The notes under the pieces are model-generated. The model searched no databases and was not told the origin of the DNA. It saw nothing but the letters and a program-made list of their open reading frames with translations. DNA of 47,698 nucleotides from Verrucomicrobiota bacterium (GTDB lineage: Bacteria > Verrucomicrobiota > Verrucomicrobiia > Opitutales > UBA953), in the NCBI GenBank assembly GCA_030831965.1, contig JAURJZ010000008.1:1-47698 (forward strand). The letters are read 5' to 3'. This document shows, piece by piece, positions 32,423-41,056 of this stretch. Positions within the stretch are counted from its first letter, which is position 1. Each line of letters starts with the position of its first letter. The position numbers were made by a program, and so were the translations under genes.

Positions 32423-34123
32423 ATGCGTCAATTTGCCCTCTACCTGGACAACACCGTCAAGGGTCCCCTCAGCGAATACGAGATCCAGGACATGATCCAC
32501 GCCGGCCAGGTGACGGCGGAGACCCTCTGCGCCCCGGTCGGCTCGGAGCAATGGGAGCCCCTCTCCCGCCACTTCACCTTCGGCAGCGGCCTCAAGCTGG
32601 CCCGCAAGTCGGAGGCGCCCCGACCGGCGGACGGCGAGGCCCCGCCGACCCCGCGCCTCGACGTCGAGCAGCGGCGCCGCCTCCTCATGTACGGACTGGC
32701 CGACGCCGCCACGGTCGACGAGATCGCCCCCGCGCAGGCCGACGCCCTCGTCGCCCGGACCGAGGCCCGCATCCGGGGCCAGATCACCTTCCACCGACTC
32801 GCGGCCGTCGTCATGCTCGGCGCCGGCGCCGCCGGCGGCGCGTTCGCCTTCGGCGGCGACGCCTTCCGCAGCCTCCTCGGCCCGGTGGCGGACACCGCGG
32901 CGGTCGACGAGCCCGCCTCCGTCAAGCGCTGGAACCGCGTCCTCGACGAGGCGCGCCGCCATGAGGCGTCCGCGCTCGAGGCCCTCGCCGCGCCCTTCCC
33001 CGAGCCCGTCGGCGGCACCGACGCGCTGCCGGTCTTCCTCGGTCGGCTCAAGGTGAGGGAAAACCAGGCGTACGTCGTCGAGACCAACGTCCAGCTCAGC
33101 CGCGACGCCCTCATCGCCCCCCTCGAGAAATACGGCATCCCCCTCGGCGAGAAGGTGGCCGTGCTGCACTTCGCCGAGGAGATCCCCGAGGAGCAGTTCC
33201 GGCTGGCCCGCGCGACGGCCGACACCCTCGCGCTCATCCTTTCCCCCCTGCTGGCCGACGGCCAGTTCTCGCGGATGATGGAGGAGACCCTCGGCGCCTT
33301 CCCCGATGTGGCCGACATCCCCGAGGCGGCCCGGCTCCGCGTCGAGCTCGGCTCCCTCAAGGCCAACGAGCTCGGCCTCGGCATCGACAAGGTCCTCTTC
33401 CGCGCCGGCGAGGCGGAGCGCATCGCGGCGGGGCGCGGCCCGAAGATCGTCGGCAACGCCAAGCCCGAGGCCTACGGGACCTGGGCGCGCCACCTCCGCG
33501 ACTTCGCCGGCAAGCTCGCCCTCCTGCGCGACCGCATCCGCATCAACATCAACTCCGAGGCGCGGCGCGAGGTCTGGAGCGACTTCAACCGCGGCCCGGG
33601 CGCCGAGCTCGCCGCCTGGGCCCTGGCCAAGGCCGAGCGGACGGTGGAGACGGGCGAGAACGGGGCGCTCCGGCTGGACGAGGCGCCGAGCCTCCGCGCC
33701 GACGCGCTCCCGCGCCGGTTTCTCGTGCGGGTCCGCATCCAGGAGGACACCGTCCTCCTCCCCTGGGACTGCGCCTTCCTCGTCACCGGCGATTGCCGCA
33801 GCGAGCGGATCCCCAACGCCGTCTTCCTCGCCCGCGAATCCTACCGGGTCGTGAGCAAGGCCGAGACGGGCGGCCGTCGCCACGTGCATCGCGGCGAGGT
33901 GGGCGGCCGCAGCCTGGTCATCGCCCGCGAATCGCCGCGCTGGCACTACATCAGCGTCGCCCGCGACCGCGACAACGACGTCGTCACCCTCCGCGTCGAC
34001 GAGGCCCTGCACCGCTCCCTCAACCCGGGACAGTCCCTGACCGTCGCCACCCTCGCCAAGTACCCGGTGCACGACAAGCCCACCGAGTCCAACCCCGCCC
34101 AGGGCCTCCTGGTGGACAACTGA
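32423..34123 (+). CDS. GYF-like domain membrane protein of unknown function
   Basis: This 566-residue protein starts with a GYF_2/DUF4339-like domain (residues about 5-52: LYLDNTVKGPLSEYEIQDMI, QWEPLSRHF), which in other proteins binds proline-rich peptides. A linker and one TM helix (about 126-143) follow, then a large region of about 420 residues with no recognised family. It contains LKVRENQAYVVETNVQLSRDAL and repeated charged helices, ending in a beta-rich part. With one TM the GYF-like domain would face the cytoplasm and the large region the periplasm, or the reverse. The leader holds CCTCC (32408-32412) and no Shine-Dalgarno. It lies 4 nt upstream of the ABC-transporter genes, so it may be co-transcribed with them. 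Confidence 0.78.
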   Translation: MRQFALYLDNTVKGPLSEYEIQDMIHAGQVTAETLCAPVGSEQWEPLSRHFTFGSGLKLARKSEAPRPADGEAPPTPRLDVEQRRRLLMYGLADAATVDEIAPAQADALVARTEARIRGQITFHRLAAVVMLGAGAAGGAFAFGGDAFRSLLGPVADTAAVDEPASVKRWNRVLDEARRHEASALEALAAPFPEPVGGTDALPVFLGRLKVRENQAYVVETNVQLSRDALIAPLEKYGIPLGEKVAVLHFAEEIPEEQFRLARATADTLALILSPLLADGQFSRMMEETLGAFPDVADIPEAARLRVELGSLKANELGLGIDKVLFRAGEAERIAAGRGPKIVGNAKPEAYGTWARHLRDFAGKLALLRDRIRININSEARREVWSDFNRGPGAELAAWALAKAERTVETGENGALRLDEAPSLRADALPRRFLVRVRIQEDTVLLPWDCAFLVTGDCRSERIPNAVFLARESYRVVSKAETGGRRHVHRGEVGGRSLVIARESPRWHYISVARDRDNDVVTLRVDEALHRSLNPGQSLTVATLAKYPVHDKPTESNPAQGLLVDN

Positions 34124-34127
34124 CGCG

Positions 34128-35087
34128 ATGACACCCCGAATCACCACCCTCCTGCTCGCCCTCCTCGCCCCCCTCGCCGCCCAGGAGGCGAGGAAGCCCG
34201 TCGTCGCCCTCGTCCCCAAGGGCGCCACGCACGTCTTCTGGAAATCCGTCGAGGGCGGCGCCAGGGAGGCGGCCGCCGAGCTGGGCGTCGAGATCCTCTG
34301 GGCGGCTCCCCAGAAGGAGGACGACCGCGCCCAGCAGATGGGCCTGGTCGACACCCTCGTCCTGCGCAAGGTCGACGCCCTCTGCCTCGCCCCGCTCGAC
34401 GCCGTCGCCCTGCGCGACAAGGCCGTCAAGGCCACCGAGGCCGGCATCCCCGTCGTGATCTTCGACTCCCCCCTCGCCCGGCCGGAGGGCGCCTCGTCCG
34501 GCTACGTCGGCACCGACAACTTCGCCGCCGGCAAGCTGGCCGCCGAGGGCATGGCCGCCGCCCTCAAGGGCAAGGGCCGCGTCATCGTCCTCCGCTACCA
34601 GGTCGGGTCGGCCTCCAGCGACCAGCGCGAGGAGGGGTTCCTCGAGGGGCTCAAGGCCCACCCGGGCATCGAGGTCGCCAGCGCCAACCAATACGGCGGC
34701 GCCACCGTGGCCTCCTGCCTCGACAAGGCCAAGTCCCTCCTCCTCCGCTTCTCGGGGGAGCGCGCCCCCGATGGCATCTACTGCGCCAACCAGAGCACCA
34801 CCCTCGGCATGCTGCAGGCACTCCAGCAGCGCGGGATGGCCGGCAAGGTCGTGTTCGTCGGGTTCGACCCCACCCTCGCCCTCGTCGAGGCGATGCGCAA
34901 GGGCGAGGTCGCCGCCCTCGTCTCCCAGAACCCCCACGGCATGGGGCGCAAGACCGTCCAGGCCGCCGTCGCCAAGATCCGCGGGCAATCGATCCCGGAG
35001 AAGACCGACACCGGCTGCGTGCTCGTCACGCCCGCCAACCTCGACCAGCCCGAGGTCCAGGCCATCCTCAAGCCCCAGATGAACTGA
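34128..35087 (+). CDS. Sugar ABC transporter substrate-binding protein
   Basis: This is a periplasmic binding protein of the RbsB/LacI-like type-I fold, 319 residues with the signal peptide MTPRITTLLLALLAPLAAQ. Family motifs are HVFWKSVEGGAREAAAELGV, AQQMGLVDTLVLRKVDALCL, AGIPVVIFDSPL, YVGTDNFAAGKLAAEGM and GKVVFVGFDPTLALVEAMRKG. It delivers a carbohydrate (pentose or hexose type) to the permease; sugar specificity cannot be inferred. It is the first of three import genes with gaps of 4 nt, following the GYF-like gene. Confidence 0.92.
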   Translation: MTPRITTLLLALLAPLAAQEARKPVVALVPKGATHVFWKSVEGGAREAAAELGVEILWAAPQKEDDRAQQMGLVDTLVLRKVDALCLAPLDAVALRDKAVKATEAGIPVVIFDSPLARPEGASSGYVGTDNFAAGKLAAEGMAAALKGKGRVIVLRYQVGSASSDQREEGFLEGLKAHPGIEVASANQYGGATVASCLDKAKSLLLRFSGERAPDGIYCANQSTTLGMLQALQQRGMAGKVVFVGFDPTLALVEAMRKGEVAALVSQNPHGMGRKTVQAAVAKIRGQSIPEKTDTGCVLVTPANLDQPEVQAILKPQMN

Positions 35088-35091
35088 GCGC

Positions 35092-36579
35092 ATGGCGACC
35101 CCCGCCGGAGCGCCCGCCCGCCTCCAGATGCTGGGGATCACCAAGGCGTTCGGGCGCACGCGCGCCCTCGGCGGCGTCGACCTCGAGGTCATGCCCGGCG
35201 AGATCCACGCCCTGGTCGGCGAGAACGGCGCCGGCAAGAGCACGCTGATGAAGGTCCTGTCCGGGGCGCACGCTCCGGACGGGGGCCGCATGCTCCTCGA
35301 CGGCCGGCCCTACGCCCCGCGCGACCCCCAGGAGGCGCGCGCCCGCGGCGTCGGCATGATCTACCAGGAGCTCGCGATCGCCCCGCACCTCACCGTCGCC
35401 GAGAACCTCGTGCTCGGCGCCGAGCCCCGGCGCGGCCCCTGGATGGACCGCGCCGCCGCCCGCGACCTCGCCCGCCGGACCCTCGACAGCCTCGGCCACG
35501 GGGACATCGACGTCGACGCGCCCGCGGCCGGCCTGTCCCCCAGCCGCCTCCAGATCGTCGAGATCGGCCGATCCCTCGCCCTCGGCTGCCGCGTCATCGT
35601 CTTCGACGAGCCCACGAGCTCGCTCGCGCAGGGGGATGTCGGGCGCCTGTTCCAGCTCGTCGGGCGCCTCGCCGACCGAGGCATCGCCGTCGTCTACATC
35701 TCGCACTTCCTCGAGGAGGTCCGCCGCCTCGCCTCGCGCCTTACCATCCTGCGCGACGGGCGCTCGGTCGGCACCCACGCCGTCGCCGCCATCGCCGACG
35801 AGCGCATCGTCGCCGCCATGGTCGGCCGGGATGTCCGCGAGCTCTATCCGCGCTCACCCCGCCGACCCGGCGAGGTCGTCCTCCGCGGCGGCGTGCCCGG
35901 CCGGGGCGACCTCGAGGTCCGGCGCGGCGAGGTCCTCGGCATCTGCGGGCTGGTCGGCTCCGGCCGGACCGAGCTTCTCCGCGGGATCTTCGGCCTCGAC
36001 CCGGGCGGACGCACCGAGGTCGGGGGCAGGACGGTCCCGCCCGGTCCCCGCGCCGCCTGGGCCTCGGGCATGGGATTCGTCTCCGAGAACCGAAAGGAGG
36101 AGGGCCTGGCCCTGGCCCTGGGCATCGGCGACAACGTCTGCCTGCCGAGCCTGCGCAAGCTGGGTCGAGCGGGCCTCGTCTCGCCCGCCGAGCGCTCCCG
36201 GCGAACCCTGCGCTGGATCGACGACCTCGGCATCCGCTGCGAGGGCCCCGACCAGCCGGTCGGACGCCTCTCCGGGGGCAACCAGCAGAAGGCGGCGCTC
36301 GCCCGCCTGCTCGAGGCCGAGGCCGACATCCTGCTGCTCGATGAGCCCACCCGGGGCATCGACATCGCCGCCAAGGCCCGCATCTACGCGACGGTCGACC
36401 GGCTCGTCACCGACCCGGCCCGCCCCCGCGCCGTGGTCATGGTCAGCTCGCACCTCCCCGAGCTCCTCGGCACCTGCGACCGCATCGCCGTCATGGGGCG
36501 CCGCGGGCTCGGCCCCGCCCGCCCCGTCGCCGAGACCTCGCCCGAGGCCCTCATGGCCGAGGCCACCGCCGCTTCCTGA
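35092..36579 (+). CDS. Sugar ABC transporter ATP-binding protein, two nucleotide-binding domains
   Basis: This is a 495-residue tandem ATPase of the RbsA/MglA/XylG type. Domain 1 has Walker A GENGAGKST and Walker B VIVFDEPTSSL; domain 2 has the degenerate Walker A GLVGSGRTELL, the signature RLSGGNQQKAALARL and LLLDEPTRGID. The second, degenerate site and the GGNQQK signature are typical of this group, which energises importers with a single permease gene forming a homodimer. It lies between the binding protein and permease genes with 4-nt gaps. Confidence 0.95.
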   Translation: MATPAGAPARLQMLGITKAFGRTRALGGVDLEVMPGEIHALVGENGAGKSTLMKVLSGAHAPDGGRMLLDGRPYAPRDPQEARARGVGMIYQELAIAPHLTVAENLVLGAEPRRGPWMDRAAARDLARRTLDSLGHGDIDVDAPAAGLSPSRLQIVEIGRSLALGCRVIVFDEPTSSLAQGDVGRLFQLVGRLADRGIAVVYISHFLEEVRRLASRLTILRDGRSVGTHAVAAIADERIVAAMVGRDVRELYPRSPRRPGEVVLRGGVPGRGDLEVRRGEVLGICGLVGSGRTELLRGIFGLDPGGRTEVGGRTVPPGPRAAWASGMGFVSENRKEEGLALALGIGDNVCLPSLRKLGRAGLVSPAERSRRTLRWIDDLGIRCEGPDQPVGRLSGGNQQKAALARLLEAEADILLLDEPTRGIDIAAKARIYATVDRLVTDPARPRAVVMVSSHLPELLGTCDRIAVMGRRGLGPARPVAETSPEALMAEATAAS

Positions 36580-36583
36580 CCCC

Positions 36584-37594
36584 ATGTCCACGGACACCCC
36601 CCCGCCGACCAAGGCGCGCCTCGGGCGCGCGCTCGCCGCGCTCGGCCCCCTGCTCGCCCTCGCCCTCGTCTGGGTCGGCTTCGCCCTCCTCGAGCACCGT
36701 CTCGAGGGCACCCCCATCCTCGGTTCCGCCATGTTCAGCCGCGAGGCCGTCGCGCAGGTCGTCCAGCAGTCCGTCGTCATCGGCATCGCCGCCATCGGCA
36801 TGACCTTCGTCATCATCGCCGCCGGCATCGACCTGTCCGTGGGCTCCGCCATCGCCCTCGCCTCCGTCGTGGCCGCCAAGCTGGCCGTCGCCGGCCACGG
36901 CGCCGCCGCCGTCGTCCTCGGCACCCTCGCCGCGGGTGGCGCGGCCGGGCTCCTCGTCGGCCTCCTCATTGTCCGCGCCGGCCTCATCCCCTTCATCACG
37001 ACCCTGGGCACGCTGCTCGTCCTCCGCGGACTCGCCCTCGGCCTGGCCGGCTCCCAGCCCATCAACATCCAGGAGCTCGCCTGGCTGAGGTTTTGGCTCA
37101 ACGGGCTTCCTCCTGGCTGGGAATGGCTTGTCATACCCCCCGGAGGTTGGCTGATGCTCGTCCTGGCCGGGCTCGCCGCCGCCACGCTCCGCCTGACCGT
37201 CTTCGGCCGCCATGTCCACGCCGTCGGGTCCAACGAGCAGACCGCCCGCCTCTGCGGCGTCGCGGTCGACCGGATCAAGGTCGCGGTCTATGTCATCGGG
37301 GGCCTCTTCGCCGCCGCGGCCGGCCTCATGCTCGCCTCCAACCAAGGCCAGGGCGACCCCACCGGGGCCAACGGGTACGAGCTCGATGTCATCGCCGCCG
37401 TCGTCATCGGCGGCGCCTCCCTCGGCGGCGGGGTGGGCTCCGTGCTCGGCTCGCTCGTCGGCGCCCTTGTCATGACCGTCATCCGCGTCGGCTGCGGGCT
37501 CAACGGCATCGACGACAGCACCACGCGCGTGGTCACCGGCGCGATCATCGTGGCCGCCGTCCTCGCCGACCGCCTGCGCCGGCGCTCGGCCTAG
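36584..37594 (+). CDS. Sugar ABC transporter permease
   Basis: This is a 336-residue inner-membrane permease of the BPD_transp_2 (RbsC) family with about nine TM helices. Diagnostic parts are GMTFVIIAAGIDLSVGSAIAL (the RbsC helix motif), ITTLGTLLVLRGLALGLAGS, GRHVHAVGSNEQTARLCGV (the coupling loop) and AAVVIGGASLGGGVGSVLGSL. A stretch with more AT and Trp/Gly-rich sequence (37087-37155) encodes the LRFWLNGLPPGWEWLVIPP loop. It completes an importer with the two upstream genes. Confidence 0.94.
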   Translation: MSTDTPPPTKARLGRALAALGPLLALALVWVGFALLEHRLEGTPILGSAMFSREAVAQVVQQSVVIGIAAIGMTFVIIAAGIDLSVGSAIALASVVAAKLAVAGHGAAAVVLGTLAAGGAAGLLVGLLIVRAGLIPFITTLGTLLVLRGLALGLAGSQPINIQELAWLRFWLNGLPPGWEWLVIPPGGWLMLVLAGLAAATLRLTVFGRHVHAVGSNEQTARLCGVAVDRIKVAVYVIGGLFAAAAGLMLASNQGQGDPTGANGYELDVIAAVVIGGASLGGGVGSVLGSLVGALVMTVIRVGCGLNGIDDSTTRVVTGAIIVAAVLADRLRRRSA

Positions 37595-37640
37595 CCGCGA
37601 GGGCTTGCCTCGGCTCGGGGCGGGGGGCAGAAGGAGAGCC

Positions 37641-38429
37641 ATGGACCGACGCGACGCGCTTCGCCTCCTCTCGGCGGCGAGCCTCGCCCCGGCCTTGCTC
37701 GCCCAATCCAAGCCGGAGGCCGGGCGTCCCGCGCGCCTCTCGCCCAAGAAGGGGTGGGCGGGCGATCGTCCCGCCTCGCGCGAGCAGTTCGGCTGCGCGT
37801 GGTGGTACAACTGGGGCTGCCCCGGCAGGGGCTCGGCGGGCTATGAGTTCGTGCCCCAGGTGAAGGGCAACCGGCAGCCGCTGGTCGAGAGCGAGGTCGC
37901 GCTGGTCGGCGACCCCTCCGCCAAGGCCATCCTTGGCTACAACGAGCCCGAGCGGAAGGACCAGGGCAACGTCCCCCTCGAGGCGGCCCTCGAGGCCTGG
38001 CCGCGGCTCACCGAGTTCGCGGAGCGACGGAAGCTCCGGGTCGGATCGCCCTGCAACTCGTCCGACACCGGGGGCGGCGCCTACCTCCGCGCCTTCATGG
38101 AGGGCGCCAAGGCCCGCCGACTCAAGGTCGACTTCCTCGTGGCGCATTGGTACCGCAGCGCCAACCCCGACGCATTCGAGGCCTGGCTGCGGGACCTCCA
38201 TGCCGCCTATCGCCTGCCCATCTGGGTCAAGGAGTTCAACGCCATGTACACGGGCGCCGACGCCGCCGACCAGCAGCGGTTCCTCCGCGGCGCGCTCCGC
38301 TCCCTCGAGCGCCTCCGCTTCGTCGAGCGCTACGCCTACTTCAACGCCTCGAAGGGGGGCGCCTCGCTCCTCGAGGCCGACGGCTCCCTCTCCAAGCTCG
38401 GCGAGATCTACCGGTCGGCCGGCGACTGA
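37641..38429 (+). CDS. Exported GH128-like glycoside hydrolase
   Basis: This 262-residue protein resembles Glyco_hydro_cc/GH128 endo-beta-1,3-glucanases. It has WWYNWG near the start, ILGYNEPERKDQGN with the acid/base Glu in NEP, LKVDFLVAHWY, and PIWVKEFN with the nucleophile Glu. The N-terminus (MDRRDALRLLSAASLAPALLAQ) is a twin-arginine-like signal with RR followed by a hydrophobic stretch and AQ cleavage. AAGGAG precedes the ATG at 37641 with good spacing. It lies 46 nt after the sugar importer and could supply its substrate, but the importer class usually takes monosaccharides. Convergence with the TolB-like gene (4-nt gap) suggests an end of a transcription unit. Confidence 0.82.
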   Translation: MDRRDALRLLSAASLAPALLAQSKPEAGRPARLSPKKGWAGDRPASREQFGCAWWYNWGCPGRGSAGYEFVPQVKGNRQPLVESEVALVGDPSAKAILGYNEPERKDQGNVPLEAALEAWPRLTEFAERRKLRVGSPCNSSDTGGGAYLRAFMEGAKARRLKVDFLVAHWYRSANPDAFEAWLRDLHAAYRLPIWVKEFNAMYTGADAADQQRFLRGALRSLERLRFVERYAYFNASKGGASLLEADGSLSKLGEIYRSAGD

Positions 38430-38433
38430 CCGC

Positions 38434-39651
38434 TCAGCGGCGCGGGAACCAGCAATCGGGCTGCTTGCAGGCCGGCAGCGCCTCGCCCGTCAGGCGGCTG
38501 ACCTTGCCCGTGACCGAGTCGACGAGCGACAGCCAGTAGCTGTCGGAGCCCCGGCGCTGCGACTGCACCACCAGGTGGCGCCCGTCGGCGCACCAGCTGG
38601 GGCGCGAGTGGGCCACGGCGGCGCTCCCCTGGCCGGCCACCGCCACCGTGCCTTGCGCGAGGTTCAGCACCGCGACGCTGTTCGTGCCCTCGCCCGCCTG
38701 GGTGAAGGCGACCAGGTTGCGGTCGACCCCGTTCCAAGACGGCTCGCTGGCGTAGCCGCCGCCCGTCGCCAGCTGGGTGGGCGTGCCGCCCGCGGCGGGC
38801 ACCACATGCAGGCGCGGCGAGCCGCCGGCGCCCGAGGCGAAGACAATCTGGGTGCCGTCGGGCGACCAGGCTGCATCCGACTCGACCCGGTCGGGCGAGC
38901 GGACGATGCACCGGCGGTTGGCGCCGGTCGACTCGGCCACGTAGAGATCGAGCGTCTTTCCGAGGTTGGACGAGGCGAAGGCGATGCGCCGGCCGTCAGG
39001 CGAGGCCGCCCCGCCCGAGAGCGTGCCGCGCATGCCGGCGATCACCGCCCGCGGCTCGCCGAAAGGATAGGGAGCGGCGTAGAGGTCGGGCACGCCCTGG
39101 GCGTAGCTGACGAAGAACACCCGGTTGCCGTCGGCCGACCAGCGCGGCCCCTGGTTGTCGCAGTTCAGGCGGGTCAGCGGCCGCACCCCTCGCATCAGCA
39201 GGTTGCCGGCGTAGACCTCGTGGCGCCCGACACCCTGGCGGGAAAGGAAGGCCACCCGGGTGTCGGCGAACAGCGGCCGGAGCTTGAACCGGCTCCCCAG
39301 GCCGACCAGGGCCGCGTCCGCCGCGCGGAGGGCCAGCTCGCCGGTGTCCCTGCCCTGCACCTCGGTCTCGAAGGCGTAGCCGGGCTGGGCGCAGGTCACG
39401 CGCGCGCCGGCGCCCGCCCGGTCGAGGTTGACGCGGACCCCCGACGACGCCGAGACCGCGAACGCCCCGTGCAAGGCGAGCGCCTGGCGCACCTGCTCGG
39501 TCAGGGCGGCGTCCGTGCCCGAGACCTGGACCGCGATGCGCTGGGCGGAGACCTGGGCGCTGACATCGTCCGTCACGGTGACACCCCCCTGGGCCGTCAG
39601 GACGACGGGCAGCGAGGCGAGGGCGAGGAGGAAGGCGGCGAGGCGGGGCAT
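38434..39651 (-). CDS. TolB-like beta-propeller periplasmic protein
   Basis: This 405-residue protein has the signal peptide MPRLAAFLLALASLPVVLTAQ and two domains. The N-terminal domain (about residues 25-150) resembles the TolB N-domain. A C-terminal WD40-like/PD40 beta-propeller carries repeats with the motif S-x-D-G: GPRWSADGNRVFFVSYA, AASPDGRRIAFASSN, DAAWSPDGTQIVFAS and RPSWCADGRHLVVQS. TolB works with Pal and TolQRA in outer-membrane integrity; none of those genes is here, so it may be a TolB paralogue. Cys pairs in the C-terminal tail (ACKQPDC) could form a disulfide. The start lacks a Shine-Dalgarno and follows a pyrimidine-rich leader; it is divergent from mrp. Confidence 0.78.
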   Translation of the reverse strand: MPRLAAFLLALASLPVVLTAQGGVTVTDDVSAQVSAQRIAVQVSGTDAALTEQVRQALALHGAFAVSASSGVRVNLDRAGAGARVTCAQPGYAFETEVQGRDTGELALRAADAALVGLGSRFKLRPLFADTRVAFLSRQGVGRHEVYAGNLLMRGVRPLTRLNCDNQGPRWSADGNRVFFVSYAQGVPDLYAAPYPFGEPRAVIAGMRGTLSGGAASPDGRRIAFASSNLGKTLDLYVAESTGANRRCIVRSPDRVESDAAWSPDGTQIVFASGAGGSPRLHVVPAAGGTPTQLATGGGYASEPSWNGVDRNLVAFTQAGEGTNSVAVLNLAQGTVAVAGQGSAAVAHSRPSWCADGRHLVVQSQRRGSDSYWLSLVDSVTGKVSRLTGEALPACKQPDCWFPRR

Positions 39652-39727
39652 CGAAGGAAAGGGGTTGGAATGGGCGGGAGGGTCGGCAACTTAAAGGGCA
39701 AACCCCGGCCGACTTCAACCACGCACC

Positions 39728-40798
39728 ATGGAGCCCGACACCCAAGCCGCCCAGCAGGCGCTCCGCGCCGTCCGCTACCCCGGCTTCAGCCGCGACATCG
39801 TCTCCTTCGGCCTGGTGCGGGGCGTCGAGGTCACGGGCAGGAGGGTCGCCGTCGGCCTCGCCGTCACCACGGCCGACCCGGAGGTCCCCCGCCGAATCCA
39901 CGCCGACGCCGTCGCCGCCCTGAAGGCCGCGGGCTTCGCCGAGGCCGAGGTCACCGTCTCCGTCACCGTGCCCAGGAACGCCCCCGCCGCCGCCCAGGTG
40001 GTGGCCGGACCCACCTCCGAGGCCGGTGTCGGCAAGGTCCGCGCCATCGTCGCCGTGGCCAGCGGCAAGGGCGGCGTCGGCAAGTCCACCGTCGCGGTCA
40101 ACCTCGCGGCGGCCCTCAGCCGCATCCTCGCCGAGCGCGGCCGACCCGACGCGGTCGGCCTGATGGACTGCGACATCTACGGCCCCTCCGTCCCCCTCAT
40201 GCTCGGCGTCCGCGGGCGCCCCCTGATCGAGGGCGACGTCCTCCTCCCGCCGTCCAACTTCGGCATCCGCGCCATCTCGATGGGCCTGCTCATCGACGAG
40301 GACGCGCCCGTCATCTGGCGCGGGCCCATGGTCATGAAGACCATCTCGCAGTTCGCCTCCAACGTGCGCTGGGGCGAGCTCGACGTCCTCCTCGTCGACC
40401 TCCCCCCGGGCACCGGCGACGCCCAGCTGTCCATCGCCCAGTCCATGGCCCTCAGCGGGGCCGTCATCGTCACCACCCCCCAGACCGCGGCCGTGGCCGT
40501 CGCCCTCCGCGGCGCCTCCATGTTCAGCCAGGTCAAGGTGCCCCTGCTCGGGGTCGTCGAGAACATGAGCTACTTCGCCGACGACCAGGGCCGCCGCCAG
40601 CACCTCTTCGGCCAAGGCGGCGGGCAGCGCGCCGCCGCCCAGCTCGACACCGAGTTCCTCGGCGAGATTCCCCTCGACCCCGCCGTCCGCCAAGGCGCCG
40701 ACCACGGCATCCCCGTCCTCGTCAGCCACCCCGACTCCCTACCCGCCCGGGCCTTCCATGCCCTCGGCCTGCGCCTCCTCCAGCTGCTCGGACAATGA
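39728..40798 (+). CDS. mrp: Mrp/ApbC family P-loop ATPase (Fe-S carrier family) lacking the CxxC
   Basis: This is a 356-residue protein with an N-terminal MIP18/DUF59 domain (about residues 8-85) and the ParA-like P-loop domain. The deviant Walker A VASGKGGVGKSTVA is complete, and DCDIYGPSVPLML, LLVDLPPGTGDAQL and VENMSYF are the family motifs. In Mrp/ApbC the next residues hold CxxC, which bridges an Fe-S cluster between subunits. Here residues 284-294 read ADDQGRRQHLF with no Cys, and the only Cys in the protein is in MDCDIYG. Cluster delivery therefore may not use the standard site. It overlaps the small downstream gene by ATGA. Confidence 0.9.
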   Translation: MEPDTQAAQQALRAVRYPGFSRDIVSFGLVRGVEVTGRRVAVGLAVTTADPEVPRRIHADAVAALKAAGFAEAEVTVSVTVPRNAPAAAQVVAGPTSEAGVGKVRAIVAVASGKGGVGKSTVAVNLAAALSRILAERGRPDAVGLMDCDIYGPSVPLMLGVRGRPLIEGDVLLPPSNFGIRAISMGLLIDEDAPVIWRGPMVMKTISQFASNVRWGELDVLLVDLPPGTGDAQLSIAQSMALSGAVIVTTPQTAAVAVALRGASMFSQVKVPLLGVVENMSYFADDQGRRQHLFGQGGGQRAAAQLDTEFLGEIPLDPAVRQGADHGIPVLVSHPDSLPARAFHALGLRLLQLLGQ

Positions 40799-40995
40799 AC
40801 CCCGAACCCGCACCCCGGCGCGCGCGCACCGAGTACGAGGAATTCCTCGCCGAGCGCGACGAGATCCTGCGCCACAAGTGGATCGAGTCCGAGAAGGCCG
40901 GGCGCGACATCGGCTTCGAGCAGGCCCTCGTCGACTGGGTCCGCAACCATCGCGAGACCTGGCGGAAGGAGCGGAAGGAAGGGACGAAGGGATGA
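40795..40995 (+). CDS. Small charged protein of unknown function coupled to mrp
   Basis: This is a 66-residue protein starting in the mrp stop (ATGA), a coupled start. It is rich in Glu, Arg and Trp, with TEYEEFLAERDEILRHKWIE and GRDIGFEQALVDWVRNHRET as two predicted helices. The segment has a repeated aromatic/acidic pattern typical of a compact helical domain. No family is recognised. Because it is translationally tied to mrp it might be a partner of that ATPase, which is a guess. Confidence 0.7.
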   Translation: MNPEPAPRRARTEYEEFLAERDEILRHKWIESEKAGRDIGFEQALVDWVRNHRETWRKERKEGTKG

Positions 40996-41056
40996 GGGAA
41001 TTCGGAAGCATCGCCCCTCCCCCCGGACCCCGCCCCCATCCTTCGACTCCTTGCAT

